Notes under the pieces: generated by a model | The model's input: only the letters and a program-made list of their open reading frames with translations | What the model was told of the DNA's origin: nothing | The model's database searches: none | Source: Pseudomonas sp. LS-2 | Lineage (GTDB): Bacteria; Pseudomonadota; Gammaproteobacteria; Pseudomonadales; Pseudomonadaceae | Length of the DNA: 44,310 nucleotides | Direction of reading: 5' to 3' | Assembly (NCBI RefSeq): GCF_003605735.1 | Contig: NZ_QXTJ01000008.1 | Span: 35,020-79,329 of the forward strand | Shown here: positions 7,677 to 19,413 of the stretch, piece by piece | Layout: every line of letters begins with the position of its first letter | Numbering within the stretch: position 1 is the first letter of the stretch | Program-made: the position numbers and the translations under genes

Positions 7677-10600
7677 ATGCGCCTCAAGTGCATCAGGCTG
7701 GCCGGGTTCAAATCGTTCGTCGACCCGACGACGGTGAATTTCCCCAGCAACATGGCGGCCGTTGTCGGCCCCAATGGATGCGGCAAATCCAACATCATCG
7801 ACGCGGTGCGCTGGGTCATGGGCGAAAGCTCGGCCAAGAACCTGCGCGGCGAGTCGATGACCGACGTCATCTTCAACGGCTCCACCAGCCGCAAACCGGT
7901 GAGTCAGGCCAGCATCGAGCTGGTGTTCGACAACTCGGACAGCACCCTGGTCGGCGAGTACGCCAGCTACGCGGAAATTTCCATTCGCCGCAAAGTCACC
8001 CGCGACAGCCAGAACACCTATTACCTGAACGGCACCAAATGCCGTCGTCGCGACATCACCGACATCTTCCTTGGCACCGGCCTGGGCCCACGCAGCTACT
8101 CGATCATCGAGCAGGGCATGATCTCCAAGCTGATCGAAGCCAAGCCTGAAGATTTGCGCAACTTCATCGAAGAAGCGGCGGGTATTTCCAAATACAAGGA
8201 ACGTCGTCGCGACACCGAGAACCGCATTCGTCGCACCCATGAAAACCTCGCCCGCCTGACGGATTTGCGCGAAGAGCTGGGTCGCCAACTGGAGCGGCTA
8301 CAGCGTCAGGCCCAAGCCGCCGAGAAATATCAGGAATACAAAGCCGAAGAACGGCAGCTCAAGGCGCAGTTGTCGGCCCTGCGCTGGCAGGCCTTGAACG
8401 ATCAGGTGGCGCAGCGCGAGTCGGTCATTGGCAATCAGGAAGTCAGCTTCGAGGCGCTGGTCGCCGATCAGCGCAGTGCCGACGCCGCCATCGAACGCCT
8501 GCGTGACGGCCACCACGATCTGTCTGAACGATTCAATGTGGTGCAAGGCCGCTTCTATTCGGTCGGCGGCGATATCGCACGGGTCGAACAAAGCATTCAG
8601 CACGGCCAGCAGCGTCTGCGTCAGTTACAGGACGATCTGCGTGAGGCCGAGCGCGCGCGGCAGGAAACCGAATCCCATCTGGGTCACGACCGGACCTTGC
8701 TCGCAACCCTCGGTGAAGAGCTGGAAATGCTCGAGCCCGAACAGGAAATGACGCTTGCCGCCGCCGAGGAATCCGCCGCCGCGCTGGAAGAGGCCGAAGC
8801 CTCGATGCACGACTGGCAAGAGAAGTGGGACGCCTTCAACCTGACTTCCGCCGAGCCCAGACGTCAGGCCGAAGTGCAGCAGTCGCGCATCCAGCAACTG
8901 GAAACCAGCCTGGAGCGCCTGGCCGAGCGCCAGCGTCGTCTGGGCGAAGAGCGGCAGTTGCTCGCGGCCGATCCTGAAGACGCCGCGATTCTGGAGCTCA
9001 GCGAAGAGCTCGCTGCCCGCGAGATGAGCTTCGAAGAGCTGACCGTCGAAGAAGAACAACTGATCGAGCGCCTGGAGCAGTTGCGTCTCGAACTGCAGCA
9101 GGCCGGCCAATCCCAGCAGCAGGCGCAGGGTGATTTGCAGCGTCTGAACGGACGTATCGCCTCGCTGGAAGCCTTGCAACAGGCTGCGCTCGATCCGGGC
9201 ACCGGCACCGCCGAATGGCTGCGCGATCAACAGCTCAACGAGCGTCCGCGTTTGGCGGAAGGCTTGCGCGTCGAAGCCGGCTGGGAACTGGCGGTGGAAA
9301 CCGTACTGGGCGCCGATCTGCACGCGGTGTTGGTAGACGATTTCAAAGGGCTCGATCTGGCAGGCTTCAGCCAGGGTGATCTGCGTCTGGTCACCCCGGC
9401 TGCGGACGTGACCCGCATCCCCGGCAGCCTGCTGGACAAGGTCGAAACCCATGTCGATCTGAGCAGTTGGCTGGGGCAGGTCAAACCGGTCGAGACCCTC
9501 GATGATGCCCTGTCGATGCGCAGCCAGCTGAGTGCCGGGCAAAGCCTGATCAGTCGCGACGGTTATTGGGTCGGCCGGGATTTTCTGCGCGTGCGCCGCG
9601 CCAGCGAAGCCGAAAGCGGCGTTCTGGCCCGTGGTCAGGAATTGCAGCGTCTGGAGCTGGAGCGCGAAGAGCGCGAAGCGACACTGGCTGCGCTGGAGGA
9701 AAAACTACTCACCCAGCGCGAGCAGCAGCGCATTCAGGAAGACAATCGCGAGCAACTGCGCCGCCGCTTGCAGGACGAAGCCCGTCAGCAAAGCGAACTC
9801 AAGGCGCAGTTGTCAGCCGCCAGGGCCAAGGTCGAACAACTGACGTTGCGCCGCACGCGTCTGGACGAGGAGCTGGCCGAGCTGGGTGAACAGCGCGCCA
9901 TCGAGCAGGAAAGCCTCGGGGAATCCCGGCTGCAATTGCAGGACGCCCTCGACAGCATGGCGCTGGACACCGAGCAACGCGAGTCGCTGCTGGCCCAGCG
10001 CGACAGCCTGCGCGAGCGGCTGGACCGGGTTCGACAGGAGGCGCGTCAGCACAAGGACCACGGCAACCAGTTGGCCGTGCGTCTGAGCTCGCTGCGGGCG
10101 CAACACGACTCGACGCGTCAGGCGCTGGATCGGCTGGAGATGCAGTCCGAGCGCCTGACCGAAAAGCGCGAACAATTGAGTCTGGGGCTGGAGGAGGGCG
10201 AAGCGCCGCTGGAAGAGCTGCGCTTGAAGCTCGAAGAGTTGCTGGAAAAACGCATGGCCGTCGACGACGAAATGCGCACGGCGAAAAACGCGCTCGAAGA
10301 CGCCGACCGTGAGCTGCGCGAAGCCGAAAAGCGGCGTACCCAGGCCGAACAGCAGTCCCAGCTGTTACGCGGACAGTTGGAGACGCAGCGCCTGGAGTGG
10401 CAATCGCTCACCGTGCGACGCAAGACCCTGCAGGAGCAATTGCACGAAGACGGCTACGATCTAAATGGCGTGTTGGCGACGCTTACCCCCGAGGCCAGCG
10501 AGAAAGACGCCGAAGAAGAGTTGGGTCGCATCGACGCGCGGATCCAGCGTCTGGGCGCCATCAACCTGGCCGCGATCGACGAGTATCAGCAGCAATCCGA

Positions 10601-11165
10601 GCGCAAGCGCTATCTGGACGCTCAGGATGCCGATCTGGTGGAGGCGCTGGACACGCTGGAAAACGTCATCCGCAAGATCGACAAAGAAACGCGCAATCGA
10701 TTCAAAGAGACCTTTGATCAGATAAACAGCGGAATTCAGGCACTTTTTCCAAAAGTTTTCGGTGGCGGCAGCGCTTACTTGGAACTGACGGGCGAAGATT
10801 TACTCGATACAGGGGTGACGATCATGGCGCGTCCTCCGGGCAAGAAGAACAGCACGATTCATTTGCTGTCCGGCGGCGAAAAGGCCCTGACTGCACTGGC
10901 ACTGGTTTTTGCCATTTTCAAGCTCAACCCGGCGCCGTTCTGCATGCTCGACGAAGTCGACGCACCACTGGACGATGCCAACGTGGGCCGCTATGCCCGA
11001 CTGGTCAAGGAGATGTCGCAAACCGTGCAGTTCATCTACATCACCCACAACAAGATCGCCATGGAAATGGCCGATCAACTGATGGGCGTCACCATGCATG
11101 AGCCAGGGTGTTCGCGCCTTGTGGCGGTGGACGTAGAGGAGGCGATGGCGCTCGTGGACGCGTAG
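7677..11165 (+). CDS. smc: Chromosome partition protein Smc
   Basis: This 1162-residue SMC ATPase folds back on itself and, with ScpA and ScpB, compacts and segregates replicated chromosomes. The Walker A motif GPNGCGKSN is at residues 31-39. Long Glu/Arg/Gln-rich coiled coils run about 170-500 and 670-1000, with a hinge between them (about 510-660). The C-terminal head has the ABC signature LLSGGEKAL and Walker B FCMLDEVDAPLDDAN. Length is typical of the family. It begins 3 bases after the GntR gene, so translation is probably coupled, and zipA and ligA follow on the same strand. Confidence 0.98.
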   Translation: MRLKCIRLAGFKSFVDPTTVNFPSNMAAVVGPNGCGKSNIIDAVRWVMGESSAKNLRGESMTDVIFNGSTSRKPVSQASIELVFDNSDSTLVGEYASYAEISIRRKVTRDSQNTYYLNGTKCRRRDITDIFLGTGLGPRSYSIIEQGMISKLIEAKPEDLRNFIEEAAGISKYKERRRDTENRIRRTHENLARLTDLREELGRQLERLQRQAQAAEKYQEYKAEERQLKAQLSALRWQALNDQVAQRESVIGNQEVSFEALVADQRSADAAIERLRDGHHDLSERFNVVQGRFYSVGGDIARVEQSIQHGQQRLRQLQDDLREAERARQETESHLGHDRTLLATLGEELEMLEPEQEMTLAAAEESAAALEEAEASMHDWQEKWDAFNLTSAEPRRQAEVQQSRIQQLETSLERLAERQRRLGEERQLLAADPEDAAILELSEELAAREMSFEELTVEEEQLIERLEQLRLELQQAGQSQQQAQGDLQRLNGRIASLEALQQAALDPGTGTAEWLRDQQLNERPRLAEGLRVEAGWELAVETVLGADLHAVLVDDFKGLDLAGFSQGDLRLVTPAADVTRIPGSLLDKVETHVDLSSWLGQVKPVETLDDALSMRSQLSAGQSLISRDGYWVGRDFLRVRRASEAESGVLARGQELQRLELEREEREATLAALEEKLLTQREQQRIQEDNREQLRRRLQDEARQQSELKAQLSAARAKVEQLTLRRTRLDEELAELGEQRAIEQESLGESRLQLQDALDSMALDTEQRESLLAQRDSLRERLDRVRQEARQHKDHGNQLAVRLSSLRAQHDSTRQALDRLEMQSERLTEKREQLSLGLEEGEAPLEELRLKLEELLEKRMAVDDEMRTAKNALEDADRELREAEKRRTQAEQQSQLLRGQLETQRLEWQSLTVRRKTLQEQLHEDGYDLNGVLATLTPEASEKDAEEELGRIDARIQRLGAINLAAIDEYQQQSERKRYLDAQDADLVEALDTLENVIRKIDKETRNRFKETFDQINSGIQALFPKVFGGGSAYLELTGEDLLDTGVTIMARPPGKKNSTIHLLSGGEKALTALALVFAIFKLNPAPFCMLDEVDAPLDDANVGRYARLVKEMSQTVQFIYITHNKIAMEMADQLMGVTMHEPGCSRLVAVDVEEAMALVDA

Positions 11166-11428
11166 TGGACCGTCCTGCGGTCAGACAGATTGATGAGGGA
11201 AAGTGGCGTTTGACGGTGCAGTACAGGAACAACGGTCGCTCGGGTACAGATGCTCATGACATGCCAGATGTAACAGACGGTGTAAAGTTACCTTTGGTCG
11301 TGCTAGCTTAATGTCCACTTTTTCATTTTGCGTGGGTAAAAGGCCATTCAGAACATAGAGTTGGCGCCACGTTTTAAAGGGGTTTACGCCCTTAATTTTC
11401 AGAATTTTCATTAGAGGCACGGGATTAC

Positions 11429-12286
11429 ATGGAAATCGGTCTGCGAGAGTGGCTGATCGTCATCGGCATCATAGTCATTGCCGGTATTCTTTTTGACGGC
11501 TGGCGCCGGATGCGCGGCGGCAAAGGCAAGCTGAAATTCAGGCTGGACCGCAGCTTCTCCAACCTGCCGGACGACGAAGAAGGCTCGTCCGCCGAGGTAT
11601 TGGGCCCTGCGCGCGTCCTCGACACCCAGAAAGAACCCCAGCTCGACGAGCAGGATTTGCCGACCATGAGCGCGGCCCGCGAACGGCCCGAGCGCCCGGA
11701 GCGTGAGTCGAAGCGTAAGCAGCGTAAGGACGAGCCTCAGCAGGGCGACCTGAATCTGGATGCCGACGGCCCGAGCCTGTTCGGTGCCCGCGACGATGAT
11801 TTCCCGGACGACAAGCCGCCGCAGCGCATTACCGAAGACAAGGACCTGGCGCCGGTTGAAGAAGTATTGGTGATCAGCGTGATTTCCCGTGACGAAAGCG
11901 GTTTTAAGGGCCCTGCTTTGTTACAGAATATTCTGGAAAGCGGCCTGCGATTCGGCGAAATGGACATCTTCCACCGCCACGAGAGCATGGCCGGCAATGG
12001 CGAAGTGCTGTTCTCCATGGCAAACGCTGTCAAACCGGGCGTGTTCGATCTGGACGACATCGACCATTTCAGCACCCGCGCCGTGAGTTTCTTCCTTGGC
12101 CTGCCAGGCCCGCGTCATCCGAAGCAGGCATTCGACGTGATGGTGGCCGCAGCGCGCAAACTGGCGCACGAACTGAACGGCGAGCTCAAGGACGATCAGC
12201 GCAGCGTAATGACCGCGCAGACCATCGAGCACTACCGCCAGCGCATCGTCGAGTTCGAACGTCGCGCGCTGACTCAGCGTCGTTGA
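11429..12286 (+). CDS. zipA: Cell division protein ZipA
   Basis: The 285-residue protein anchors FtsZ filaments to the inner membrane at the start of division. It has the expected layout: a short periplasmic tip and one N-terminal membrane helix ([18 protein letters not shown]), a basic patch ([11 protein letters not shown]), a charged low-complexity linker rich in Glu, Arg and Asp to about residue 135, and a C-terminal globular FtsZ-binding domain starting near [21 protein letters not shown] precedes the ATG at a long spacing. The 263-base gap after smc may contain a separate promoter, but I could not identify one with confidence. Confidence 0.96.
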   Translation: MEIGLREWLIVIGIIVIAGILFDGWRRMRGGKGKLKFRLDRSFSNLPDDEEGSSAEVLGPARVLDTQKEPQLDEQDLPTMSAARERPERPERESKRKQRKDEPQQGDLNLDADGPSLFGARDDDFPDDKPPQRITEDKDLAPVEEVLVISVISRDESGFKGPALLQNILESGLRFGEMDIFHRHESMAGNGEVLFSMANAVKPGVFDLDDIDHFSTRAVSFFLGLPGPRHPKQAFDVMVAAARKLAHELNGELKDDQRSVMTAQTIEHYRQRIVEFERRALTQRR

Positions 12287-12290
12287 TTGA

Positions 12291-14825
<2,535 letters not shown>

Positions 14826-14834
14826 AAAAATCCG

Positions 14835-14924
14835 CTGTAGGAGCGCGCTTGCCCGCGATGCGGCGAGTCGGGCACAGATGCATTCGCAGGCAGAACGCTA
14901 TCGCGAGCAAGCTCACTCCTACAG
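14835..14924. repeat. Imperfect inverted repeat downstream of ligA
   Basis: The left arm starting CTGTAGGAGCGCGCTTGCCC at 14835 pairs imperfectly with the right arm ending CTCCTACAG at 14924. It belongs to the same family as the 12313-12399 element but its right arm has diverged (GCGAGCAAGCTCACTCC). Confidence 0.85.
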
Positions 14925-15025
14925 ATATTGCGCTGTTTTCGGCACAGAGTCCGCTCGCAAAAAAAATATCTGGAACCCCCGCAACCCCCAACGATCTAGT
15001 GCTTGCAGCCATTCAGGAGATCGCC

Positions 15026-16192
15026 ATGTTCCAGTTCTTCGAACAACTCAGCTCACGGATTTCGGCGCCCTTCGTCGGTGAGAGCAAGCGCAACAGCAAG
15101 GTCTGGCAGTGTCACTGCGGACAATCGGTGTTCTTCCGCAACAGCCAGTGTCTGGCCTGTTCCGCAGCCTTGGGCTATCTCCCTGAACAGAGCAAGATCG
15201 CAGCGCTGGAGCCGGGCCCGGATATCAACACCTGGCGCCTGAGCGACGACCCGCAGGCTGGCCTTTATAGGCGATGCGCCAACCTCGACACACCGGCTGC
15301 CTGCAACTGGCTGTTTCCGGCGCACAACACCGCAGACTTCTGCGTCGCCTGTAGCCTCAACAGGACGATCCCCGACCTTTCCGTTCCCGAAAACCCTGAC
15401 CGCTGGCGCAAGATCGAAATCGCCAAGCGCAGGCTGGTGGCGCAGCTGATCACGCTGGGTCTGCAGGTCATCCCCAAGAGCGTCGACGAAGAACGCGGGC
15501 TGGCCTTTGAATTCCTCGGTGTCGATCTGGAAGGCAAGCTGCCCACGACCGGCCACGCCAACGGCCTGATCACCCTCAACGTCGACGAAGCCGACGATGC
15601 GATTCGAGAGAAAGTGCGCGTGCAGATGCATGAACCCTACCGCACGCTGCTCGGACATTTCCGTCACGAAGTCGGGCATTACTACTGGGACCGTCTGATC
15701 GCCAACACTTACTGGCAGGACGGCTTCCGCAACCTGTTCGGTGACGACCGCGCGAGCTATGCCGAAGCCCTCGATCATCATTACCAGAACGGCGCTCCCG
15801 CTGACTGGCAGCAGCACTACGTCAGCGCCTACGCCACCATGCACCCGTGGGAAGACTGGGCCGAAACCTGGGCCCATTACCTGCACATGATGGACGCTGT
15901 CGACACCGCGCTGAGTCTGGGCATGAGCGCCCGCGACATGGACCTTGACTATCAGCCTTTCGAGCTCAATACCCTCTACGATCCCCAGCATCCGGGCGGT
16001 CCGGCCTTCCTTGCCTTCGTCAACGCCTGGATCGAGCTGGCGGGGATGCTCAACGAACTGTCACGGGCCATGGGGCAGCCGGATTTCTACCCGTTCGTCC
16101 TGCCACCTGCGGTGATCACCAAGCTGCATTTCATTCATCTGGTCATTCAGGGCGCGGGCGGCAAGGCAGATGAAGTGCTGCAGGTGCAGTGA
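15026..16192 (+). CDS. Putative zinc-binding metallopeptidase with N-terminal zinc ribbon
   Basis: The 388-residue protein begins with a zinc-ribbon-like region (CHCGQSVFFRNSQCLAC, about residues 28-44; further CANL and CVAC cysteines follow) and has a gluzincin-type HEVGH motif in FRHEVGHYYWDRL near residue 213. This layout matches the family annotated as putative zinc-binding peptidase (DUF2248/Peptidase_Mx); substrate unknown. I chose the ATG at 15026 because CAGGAGA stands 5 bases upstream. The frame is open further back to 14849, but that segment is the palindromic repeat after ligA. It appears to be a single-gene unit. Proteolytic activity is inference from the motif. Confidence 0.85.
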   Translation: MFQFFEQLSSRISAPFVGESKRNSKVWQCHCGQSVFFRNSQCLACSAALGYLPEQSKIAALEPGPDINTWRLSDDPQAGLYRRCANLDTPAACNWLFPAHNTADFCVACSLNRTIPDLSVPENPDRWRKIEIAKRRLVAQLITLGLQVIPKSVDEERGLAFEFLGVDLEGKLPTTGHANGLITLNVDEADDAIREKVRVQMHEPYRTLLGHFRHEVGHYYWDRLIANTYWQDGFRNLFGDDRASYAEALDHHYQNGAPADWQQHYVSAYATMHPWEDWAETWAHYLHMMDAVDTALSLGMSARDMDLDYQPFELNTLYDPQHPGGPAFLAFVNAWIELAGMLNELSRAMGQPDFYPFVLPPAVITKLHFIHLVIQGAGGKADEVLQVQ

Positions 16193-16358
16193 GCCATTCA
16201 ATTGAAGGGTGATGACAGATGTTCTGCAACTTTGCTGCAGAGCACCTGTCATTGCCGCCGGTCTGCGAGTGCCTGCACGGTGGTGAATCCAGTGCTACTT
16301 TGCCTAAAAATATCGTTTTGATACTACTGGCATAGAGCAGTTGCACAGGGATTCGCAG

Positions 16359-18164
16359 ATGGCCAATAGCGCTCCATTTCCTCTCAACGAAGCTTCTCGA
16401 CTTTCGCGCATCACCCACATGGGGCTTCTCGATTCAGCCGCAGACGAAGTGTTGGATCACATCGTCGACATGGTGGCTCACTACTTCCAGGTGCCCATCG
16501 CGCTGGTGTCCATCGTCAGCGAGCATCGACAGTGGTTTCGTGCCGGAACCGGCATGGACGAGCGCGAGACCCCTCGGGAGATTTCCTTCTGCGCCTATTC
16601 GATTCTGACTCAGGAAGTCTTTCAGGTGCCTGACGCGCGCCTGGACTCTCGTTTTCAGGACAACCCGCTGGTCGAAGGCGAGCCGCATATCCGTTTTTAC
16701 GCTGGCGTGCCGCTGGTGACTGCCGACGGTCTGGCTCTCGGCACTCTGTGCATCATCGACAATAAACCCCGCGCCGCGCTCGATCTGCGGGACATCACCA
16801 TGCTCGAGATGTATGGGCAGTTGGTCATGAAACGCCTCAACAACCTGCGCAAAGCCAGTTACGTCGATCAACCCACCGGCCTGTTCAATCGCCTGCGTCT
16901 GGAGGAGGACATCCTCGCTCTCACCGATCGCGACGAGCACGCACTGGTCGCGCTGGACATGGTCAATCCGGTGTTTCTCGACAGCATCATCAAGGCGCTC
17001 GGCTACAGCTTCGCCCAGGACCTGGTGCGCTGCATGATCGACAGTTGCCGCGAGCAACTGCCTGCCGACACCGCCTTGTACAAGGTCAGCCCGACGCGCA
17101 TCGCCTTACTGATGCGGCACACCGGACCGGAGCAGGCCGAGCAGCTGTTTAGAAGGCTCATCAAACACTTCCAGACGCCACTGGTGTGTCGCAACATTCC
17201 GATCCAGATGGACGTCGGCATTGGTGTGCTGCCATTAGGGCTGGGGCGCTGTGACGAAAAGGACTGGATTCGCCTCGTCGTCAGCGCGGCTGATGAGGCC
17301 CGGGGCAAGGCCACAGGCTGGCGCTGGTACGAACCGCATCTGGATTTTGCCCAGCAACGCGCATTCCTGTTGCTGGCTTCGCTGGCCGACGCCGTGCGCA
17401 GCGCCGATCAACTGTCGCTGGTGTTTCAGCCACGGCTTGAAGTCAGCACCGGGCGCATTGTCACGGTTGAAGCGCTGCTGCGCTGGCAGCATCCGGTACT
17501 GGGGCCGATCAGCCCTGCCGAATTCATCCCGCTGGCCGAAAAGACCGCGTTGATTCGCTCACTCAGCCTCTGGGTGCTGCGAAAATCCGTCGAGCAGGCA
17601 CGGACCTGGCAACAGCAGGGATACGCGTTCAAGGTGGCTATGAACGTCTCGGCCATTGACCTGGCCAATTCGCAATTCAGCGATGCGCTGTTCGATCAAC
17701 TGGCGATCAGCGGGCTGGACCCTGGCCGCTTTGAACTCGAATTCACCGAAAGCGCCCTGTGCGACAACCCTGACATCACTCGCCAGCAACTCGAACGCCT
17801 GCGGGCGCTGAACGTCGACATCGCCATCGATGATTTCGGCACCGGTTACAGCAACTGGACCTACCTGCGTCAATTGCCAGCGACCACGGTCAAACTCGAC
17901 AAATCGCTGGTCGAGCATGTCGATTCCAACGAGAAGGACCGCCGTCTGGTCGAGGCCATCGTCGACCTCGCCCGGCGTCTGGGCTATCGGGTGGTGGCGG
18001 AGGGCGCGGAGACCGAGCAGGTCTACGAAATCCTCTGTCAGCTCGGCTGTCATGAGGTGCAGGGTTTTTTGGTGGCCCGGCCCATGACCGTCAGCGCGCT
18101 GGAGCACTGGATGAATGGCGAGCACAACGCAAAGGTCAAGCAGCTCCGGTCGCTGGGGCGCTGA
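16359..18164 (+). CDS. GAF / degenerate GGDEF / EAL protein, likely c-di-GMP phosphodiesterase
   Basis: This 601-residue protein has three domains: an N-terminal GAF sensor (about 15-160), a GGDEF-like domain (about 175-325) and an EAL domain (about 345-590). The diguanylate cyclase signature is lost: the expected GGDEF position reads SPTRI in YKVSPTRIALLM. The EAL domain keeps its key motifs: EALLRW, NVSAIDL, EFTESAL, DDFGTGYS, KLDKSLV and AEGAET. It should therefore degrade c-di-GMP, with the dead GGDEF possibly binding GTP as a regulator. No membrane segment is seen, so it is probably cytoplasmic. The ATG at 16359 is preferred over an upstream in-frame TTG at 16341. Confidence 0.9.
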   Translation: MANSAPFPLNEASRLSRITHMGLLDSAADEVLDHIVDMVAHYFQVPIALVSIVSEHRQWFRAGTGMDERETPREISFCAYSILTQEVFQVPDARLDSRFQDNPLVEGEPHIRFYAGVPLVTADGLALGTLCIIDNKPRAALDLRDITMLEMYGQLVMKRLNNLRKASYVDQPTGLFNRLRLEEDILALTDRDEHALVALDMVNPVFLDSIIKALGYSFAQDLVRCMIDSCREQLPADTALYKVSPTRIALLMRHTGPEQAEQLFRRLIKHFQTPLVCRNIPIQMDVGIGVLPLGLGRCDEKDWIRLVVSAADEARGKATGWRWYEPHLDFAQQRAFLLLASLADAVRSADQLSLVFQPRLEVSTGRIVTVEALLRWQHPVLGPISPAEFIPLAEKTALIRSLSLWVLRKSVEQARTWQQQGYAFKVAMNVSAIDLANSQFSDALFDQLAISGLDPGRFELEFTESALCDNPDITRQQLERLRALNVDIAIDDFGTGYSNWTYLRQLPATTVKLDKSLVEHVDSNEKDRRLVEAIVDLARRLGYRVVAEGAETEQVYEILCQLGCHEVQGFLVARPMTVSALEHWMNGEHNAKVKQLRSLGR

Positions 18165-18187
18165 CGACGCTCGCAGGCACGGATGGT

Positions 18188-18211
18188 CTGTAGCGGTCCG
18201 GCTTGCCGGCG
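18188..18211. repeat. Single arm of the CTGTAGCxGTCCGGCTTGCC repeat family
   Basis: This is one clear arm (CTGTAGCGGTCCGGCTTGCC onward) of the element seen at 2763-2832. The expected second arm downstream is decayed. It lies between the convergent EAL-protein and GNAT genes. Confidence 0.6.
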
Positions 18212-18261
18212 CAAACGTTCTCCCAATGACCACCGCCCTGACGACCTGCAACGCTGTCTCG

Positions 18262-18762
18262 TCAAATAAGTTTTAGAACCATCCGCCGCTCGAACCCGGT
18301 CGCGGAGCGATCCGCGTCCCCTTCGTCTTGCCAGCCCAGCGCCCGATACAGCGAGTGAGCCGCCAGGTTTTCAGCGGCTACCGCTAGCATCAGCTGATTG
18401 ACCTCGGGCCACAGCGCTCGGACCACGCCCGGCAACATCTGCATGCAGCGCTTGCCAAGCCCCAGCCGTTGAAACCGACGATCAACCATCAGCGCGTGCA
18501 ACGTAGCGGTTTGCCCACTCGCCCAGCGTGGCAGCAGCGACCTGCGCTTGAGCAGAAAAAAACCTCTCGGTACGTCGTCCACCACCAACGCAAAACCCTG
18601 AATATCGCAGACGGGGCGGGCGGTGAGCGCATGCAGCGCGCCATAAACGTCCCCCACGAGGGGCTTGTGCTCTGCCAACAGCTCGATATCCAGCAACTGG
18701 CCCCGCTGCGGGGTCGAGAGCTGTTCATGTCTTATCAATAGGAGGTCCATGGGCGACACCAT
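18262..18762 (-). CDS. GNAT-family N-acetyltransferase
   Basis: The 166-residue protein fits the GNAT fold: the acetyl-CoA binding motif appears as RRFQRLGLGKRCMQML (about residues 95-110), followed by AAENLAAHSLYRALGWQ, the usual C-terminal part of the domain. A basic region (FLLKRRSLLPRW) precedes it. The substrate cannot be predicted. Two ATG codons, at 18762 and 18750, could start it and neither has a good Shine-Dalgarno. It is alone on this strand, upstream of and divergent from the SRP RNA gene. Confidence 0.85.
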   Translation of the reverse strand: MVSPMDLLLIRHEQLSTPQRGQLLDIELLAEHKPLVGDVYGALHALTARPVCDIQGFALVVDDVPRGFFLLKRRSLLPRWASGQTATLHALMVDRRFQRLGLGKRCMQMLPGVVRALWPEVNQLMLAVAAENLAAHSLYRALGWQDEGDADRSATGFERRMVLKLI

Positions 18763-18827
18763 GCCGCGTCACCGGGCGCCAGTGCAAGTGACTGAGCCCT
18801 ATCAAATTTTTTATCTGAAACCAGAGG

Positions 18828-18855
18828 TTGTAACTTCGCGCCAGACCGGTACAAT
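18828..18855 (+). promoter_or_regulatory. Predicted sigma-70 promoter of the SRP RNA gene
   Basis: A -35 box TTGTAA (18828-18833) and -10 box TACAAT (18850-18855) are separated by 16 bases. Transcription would start near 18862, just before a perfect small hairpin (CTCGCC/GGCGAG, 18863-18878) and about 25 bases before the SRP RNA body. Confidence 0.65.
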
Positions 18856-18886
18856 GGCGCGGCTCGCCGACTGGCGAGTGTCGTTA

Positions 18887-18999
18887 TGGTGACCCCATCG
18901 GTCCCCCCGCAACGATTACCCGTGAACCTGGTCAGAGCCGGAAGGCAGCAGCCACAGCGGGAACATTGTGTGCCGGGGTGTGGCTGGTGGGGTTGCCTC
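18887..18999 (+). ncRNA. ffs: Signal recognition particle 4.5S RNA
   Basis: The conserved SRP domain IV hairpin is present: GTCAGAGCCGGAAGGCAGCA followed by GCCACAG, with the GGAAG tetraloop near 18940, and the returning strand GTGCCGGGGTGTGGCTGG. The ends pair (ACCCCAT near 18892 with GTGGGGT near 18987) to close a single long hairpin, as in bacterial small SRP RNA. With Ffh it targets nascent membrane proteins. Exact 5' and 3' ends are estimated from pairing. A 5' leader of about 25 bases is predicted, to be removed by RNase P as in E. coli. Confidence 0.95.
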
Positions 19000-19065
19000 C
19001 ATATCTCAAGCTCGCTAATTCTCGGCGATCTTCCCGTAAAAAATTCCTGCTTCTCCGCACTCGGC

Positions 19066-19305
19066 TCATCGTTCCGATGCTTCGTTCGACACTTCGGTCA
19101 AAGCCCCGCCCCTCGCTCGCTCGATTGCGAACTGCTTCCCCTCAACCGTGCGCTGCGCCACCACACATCCATCCGTGACCGAAACGTTCACAAATCCCCG
19201 ATCCCTGAGATAGAGCAACGCGGTGAAGTCCAGCGGATTGACTCTGCACGTCGCGCCATCGGTGATGGTGTGGAGCAGTCGGATGGCTAAGGATTCAAGC
19301 CGCAT
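19066..19305 (-). CDS. Small hypothetical protein (79 aa)
   Basis: An open frame starting MRLESLAIRLLHTITDG has AGAGG 8 bases before its ATG at 19305; a further upstream ATG at 19329 lacks such a site. The protein is hydrophilic with no membrane helix, signal peptide or recognised motif; the middle (NPLDFTALLYLRDRGFVNVSV) looks like a compact alpha/beta fold. It faces the SRP RNA gene tail to tail. I do not recognise it; coding status rests on the start context and protein-like composition. Confidence 0.5.
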   Translation of the reverse strand: MRLESLAIRLLHTITDGATCRVNPLDFTALLYLRDRGFVNVSVTDGCVVAQRTVEGKQFAIERARGGALTEVSNEASER

Positions 19306-19413
19306 GAAAAGCGCCTCTGGTGACATCATTGATGATGGCGATTTGTCACCAAGTTGCGATCATGAGTTCCATTTATTTGTAGGGTTTCCGCGGAGGGGCA
19401 TGAACGATGGCGT

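Noticed and set aside
14849..15025. N-terminal extension of the metallopeptidase
   Set aside because: The added codons are the palindromic repeat after ligA, and a good ribosome site precedes the ATG at 15026.
18886..19290. Open frame of 134 codons across the SRP RNA
   Set aside because: It overlaps the whole 4.5S RNA and the composition is not protein-like (Cys/Trp/Arg-rich); no ribosome site.
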